A stretch of 64,000 nucleotides of DNA from Oscheius tipulae (lineage: Eukaryota > Nematoda > Chromadorea > Rhabditida > Rhabditidae). The notes beneath the pieces were generated by a model. The model worked only from the letters and a program-made list of their open reading frames with translations, had not been told where the DNA came from and made no database searches. Shown here piece by piece: positions 60,428-64,000 of this stretch (its first letter is position 1; every line of letters begins with the position of its first letter). The position numbers and the translations under genes are program-made. The stretch covers positions 3,906,001 through 3,970,000 of the forward strand of contig JASJZH010000006.1 in assembly GCA_037178975.1 (NCBI GenBank), given 5' to 3'.

Positions 60428-61655
60428 ATGGGAAATTCTTCATCGGCGGAACAGATTGTACGAGCTAGGTTACAGCAGTTTGAGAAAAGGAACAATATCA
60501 CATGGTGCCAGTTTCTGTCCCACATACAGGAAATGAACTTTGCGTATGTCTTTATTTCTCATCTAACTTCAATGTATACATAGATGCAAAAACATGATCG
60601 AGCCAAACGGGGATTACTTGTGCTTTGCGCTAGCCAAAGATTCAGCAGAGAACGTATTCTGGAAACAACACGTGAAGGTCCTATGCTTCAAGGTGAGTAA
60701 TTAGATAAATCAAGTTATTACATGTTAATTTCTAGGTAAACTACAACTCAAAGAAGATTGTTAGCTGTAAAGCTCTGAACTTCGACGAATTCATAAACGC
60801 ACACAGTTTGAAGAAATCCATGCCGGTAACGAGTCTTCACGCAGATCCGGAGCACAATGTGATGACCACGAGTACAATGATTCTGGCGGAAACGTGAGCA
60901 TAGTGTTTTCTACTTTACTTTTGAAGGTTTAGAGCAGATCCAGATGGCGTCTGTGTCATCTGTATGGATAGCCCCAATCAGGTGAGCCGAAATCCAGTCA
61001 TATTCTTTTGATACACAAGTTTCCATTAAAAAAGAATGCACAAAGTTTTGAAGAGACCGTAGATGATTACAGCTAAATAGGAACAATAGTTGTATAAGTT
61101 ACTGTATGAGAGGAATGTCAAAATGTATTTTGTAAATCTTCACCAGGGTCTGCTTACAAAAAAACAACCTGAAACAATTGGCAAAAACTCTGGCAAAAGT
61201 AAAACAGTACAACTCAAACCAAACTATGTTTCAATGGATCGTCTTGTTATAATTGTTACCTTATGTTATCATTTACTGAAGTTATAAAGAGGAGCATAAA
61301 AAACCATCCGAGATGTTCCAGTTCTTAGGCTTTTCGATACTTCGTGTGTCTGTAGAACAGATCCGAGAAACAATACCACGCCTCTTTTCCTTGAATGTCA
61401 TGCGAAAGCTATAAAAACACTTTTGAACATACTTATCACTTGAAATTTCAGGTCCTTCTCCCCTGCCTCCACGCCTTCTGCTTTGTATGCGTCTCCCAGC
61501 AAATTGAAATACGTACTCCATTCTGCTGTCCAGTTTGCCGAATGCCAATACAAAGACCTATAGAGGACTCCTGGGAAGTGCCCGACATTCCGAAGCCGCA
61601 CGAAGTGGCCGAATATCTATCAGAAATCGCCAACGCCGAAAAACGCCGCCATTAG
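60428..61655 (+). CDS. RNF141: RNF141-like C3HC4 RING-finger protein
   Basis: Probably an E3 ubiquitin ligase at membranes. Exons: 60428-60543, 60584-60692, 60736-60893, 60933-60981, 61452-61655; 211 aa. It begins MGNSSS, a good N-myristoylation signal; human RNF141 also begins with Met-Gly. The middle part keeps the RNF141 pattern (NVFWKQHVKVLCFKVNYNS, then ALNFDEFI). The RING has CVICMDSPNQ, then LPCLHAFCFVC and CCPVCRMPI, followed by the family-specific tail SWEVPDIPKPHEVAEYLSEI. A 470-nt intron splits the RING after the first Cys pair, much longer than its other introns, and could carry regulatory sequence. AATAAA lies at 61762-61767. Confidence 0.92.
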
Positions 61656-61761
61656 AAATTTATTGAATGTATATACACTTATGTCGTACTTTGTTCCAAC
61701 TGCCTCAGGTTGACCTCTTCCACAATGACATATGCTTGTAGAGCTCGGGTATGTTTAGTCA

Positions 61762-61767
61762 AATAAA
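61762..61767 (+). terminator. Polyadenylation signal of the RING gene
   Basis: AATAAA about 107 nt after the stop codon. Confidence 0.65.
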
Positions 61768-62627
61768 CTTTTCAATGTTTTGAGGCTGAGAAAGTAAAAC
61801 AAGAGTCTTGCCTGGATAATTGTGACAGTTTAAAGCGGTCACAAGATGTACGTAAGCCGGTAAGTTTAGCTAATATCGTTGACTGCCAACGAATCCATCT
61901 TCGTCCGGACAGGACAAAGCTTTCATGGTTTGAGTAGCCCAAACAGGTTAACATGCAAACAAAGCACCACGTTCACATCGTTAAATTTCGAAAAGTAGAC
62001 CAGCTAAAAAGGGAAGGGTCAAGTCAGCGATGCATGGAGCGAAGCTAATCTACTTAAAGACAGAATGTAACTATTCCTTTCAAGACACTTCAAGATTTTT
62101 TCTCAAACGCGGAAATATGCTTACCATGTGGGGGTAAGCACTTTTGGGGGTGTTCGTCCGAGCTTCAGCCGAGTTAACCCGAAAGCTTCTTTTGTGTCGC
62201 TGGGCGGTGCGAGGCCGCCCTCGCGCTGCCGAACCAAGCACAGATTTCACTCCACTTCCTCACAACCCCTGAAGCAATTTGACTCAAGGGGGCATCATCT
62301 TTCTAATTACCACAAAGCTTGTTATGTTCTGCTTGTTAGCTTGTTACGTCTCGAAATGGAGTGGGAACACTCATTTTGGTGGTTTCGTTTGTCGTTGGAA
62401 CGCCTCGAAACTAAGATTTTACTCCCCTCACGGATGTTGATTGGATAATTTGTCGGATCGTAGACAATGATCCAAAGCAGCGCTGAATAAATACAATAGT
62501 GTCAAGCGCGGCGGGCAATGGTGTCAAGAAAGCAAGTCTTTCACCGTCTCCTATTTACCATCATGCGCACATGATGCTCTGTTTTATCCTTTTCATCTCT
62601 TACTTACCTCAATACGACTCATTTCAG
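61768..62627. other. Intergenic region, no supported gene
   Basis: Contains open frames but no spliced chain or motif. It ends with a strong acceptor at 62627, four bases before the next start codon. Confidence 0.4.
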
Positions 62628-62631
62628 ACCT

Positions 62632-64000
62632 ATGTCCCAAAAAGTCAGCAAATCGGCCGGCTGGAAGTTTCAACCGAAAAAAGCGACAAGTCTCATTGTC
62701 TATACGGGAGACTTTTTTGACGAAGCGGATCGTCAAAATCTGAAGGATCTTACAGAACAGGTGCGTGTTTGGGTTTGCGCACCTTTTTCCCATATCCTTG
62801 AACATTTTCACAGCCCTGTTGACAAAATCGCCCTCAATTAGTGAGGGGACGGGGCAGCCAGTTCGATGTGTTCATTTTTGAGGACTGTTCCTGTCTTTAA
62901 GCACAGTAGCGGCGCTCCATCCTCTCCGATAATCACAAGGGCAAAGCATTTCTAGCCGAACGTTTCGCGGCATATTACGCTAAAACAAACAGTATTCAGT
63001 TAAACACCACACTATAACAAGAACGCTTTTTCAGCTCCAAGACTCTGACACAGAGGACATCAGTTCATTCCTTCGGGTTGTGCCACCAGTTGACCAGCTC
63101 ATCCAGCAAATTCCTTTCAGTCTGGGCTTGTTGGAAACCTTGTACCTCAAATGTGAACTTGTAAGATGTTCCCTATTCACGCGATGTCTTTCTGTGCGCT
63201 CCGATGAAGGAACCTCATACAAAATTCTTTTATGTGACCGGGTGTTAAATTTCTCGCAGAGCGCGAGCGAGCCGCCAGGGAAAGCAGCTCTGGCAAGTTG
63301 GACATTCGATCGGTTCGGTCGGCGATGGTCACAAAAACAGCTAGCCTGCATGGCGGATTATTTAGTCTTTCAGGCATATGTTGAGGGAAAAATTGAATTT
63401 CCGAAGGCCATGCTAAGTTGTGAGCAGCTTTTCTGTCAACTTCTCTGGTGGTCAGCTTACTCCGAACAGAAGAACCTGAACGCCTGCCTGAACAAACGAA
63501 TTCCGACTCTCCAAGTAGGTTTATGATTATCTCAAAGGACAGATTGCATGTTCGGCCTTGAAAATAATGGGATCAGCGGTATTTAGTGTTTCGGAGGATG
63601 CATTCAAATCTCGTCTTTTGACTATGCCCAGACAGCAATCACTCGCGATTGTATTGCAAATAAGATGAAGGCGCTTTTCCAGTTGGCCGAAATCATAAGC
63701 TTGACTTTTCTGTGGATCGAGTTTATGTTGGAAGCAACTTTTTTTTAGGAACTTGAACGCCCAGTTGCCTCCATTCTTCAAGTACTTAACAGGAACTTTC
63801 CTGGACTGGTTGAGAGAGCACAAGCTGACAGAGCTCAACTGGCTGCCTGTCTTGAAAGTCTCGGATGTCATGGACTGGTCAACTGCTCGTCTGGACTCAT
63901 TCGGTTTGAAGAAATAAACATCGGATATATTTCTTTTCAGAATGTCAGATGCTGTCCACCACGAAGTCCTCCGCCACTCCGAAAGGATAAAAACAGTTGC
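62632..64000 (+). CDS. Unrecognised protein, 3' end unresolved or beyond the window
   Basis: Secure exons: 62632-62760, 63035-63160, 63260-63514, all phase 0 (170 codons). The protein opens MSQKVSKSAGWKFQPKKATS, has an acidic stretch (QDSDTEDISSFL), then Leu-rich helical text (LLETLYLKCEL) and a Trp-containing helical segment (SWTFDRFGRRWSQKQL, QLLWWSAYSEQKN). There is no signal peptide or known domain. The fourth exon starts at 63749 (ELERPVASILQVL frame, which can splice onward to 63941 and leave the window) or, with a weaker acceptor at 63764, reads LPPFFKYLTGTFLDWLREHK and stops at 63918. I cannot decide between them. Confidence 0.55.

Overview
This is eukaryotic nuclear DNA, almost certainly from a nematode. 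Genes are cut into short exons by mostly 35-60 nt introns with GT...TTTCAG boundaries. A splice acceptor without any visible donor often sits 1-31 nt before a start codon, as expected for spliced-leader trans-splicing. One gene encodes a nematocin (vasopressin/oxytocin-type) peptide, C-F-L-N-S-C-P-Y-R-R-Y-G, which to my knowledge is the C. elegans peptide. Compact genes and moderate GC would suit a clade I worm such as Trichuris, but that is only a guess. All gene models were spliced by hand by matching reading phase.

Layout. 1-12.4 kb: a conventional protein kinase C on + with alternative first exons and two mutually exclusive last exons. 17-19.4 kb: a D1-like dopamine receptor (+). 19.8-21.7 kb: a SET-domain protein (-) with an altered active-site motif. 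23.1-26.5 kb: a PRADC1-like PA-domain protein and, close behind it, an unrecognised 582-residue protein (both +). 27.7-28.8 kb: a UBASH3-type histidine phosphatase (+). 28.8-34 kb: no recognisable gene. 34-36.2 kb: an eight-cysteine tetraspanin (+), convergent with the nematocin-neurophysin gene (36.5-37.3 kb, -). 38-40.3 kb: a secreted cysteine-containing protein and a Tyr/Pro-rich protein (both -). 42-45 kb: a secreted DOMON protein with very Gln/Asn/Tyr/Gly-rich tails (-). 45.6-46.8 kb: an orphan serpentine GPCR (-). 47.8-51.6 kb: one-carbon folate enzymes, with methylene-THF dehydrogenase/cyclohydrolase followed by formate-THF ligase (+). 52.5-59.5 kb: a tandem array of three CYP3-clan cytochromes P450 (-). 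60.4-61.7 kb: an RNF141-like RING protein (+). 62.6 kb to the end: an unrecognised gene that may be cut by the window edge.

How they relate. There is no sign of one pathway across the window. Neural signalling genes recur: PKC-2-like kinase, dopamine receptor, nematocin, orphan GPCR. Local functional grouping is clear for the folate pair, whose exon phases allow either two separate proteins or one trifunctional C1-THF synthase, and for the P450 array. The most notable items are the nematocin precursor, built from small exons that a simple ORF scan misses, the folate locus, the DOMON gene with exchangeable low-complexity tails, and the SET protein lacking the canonical NHS histidine.
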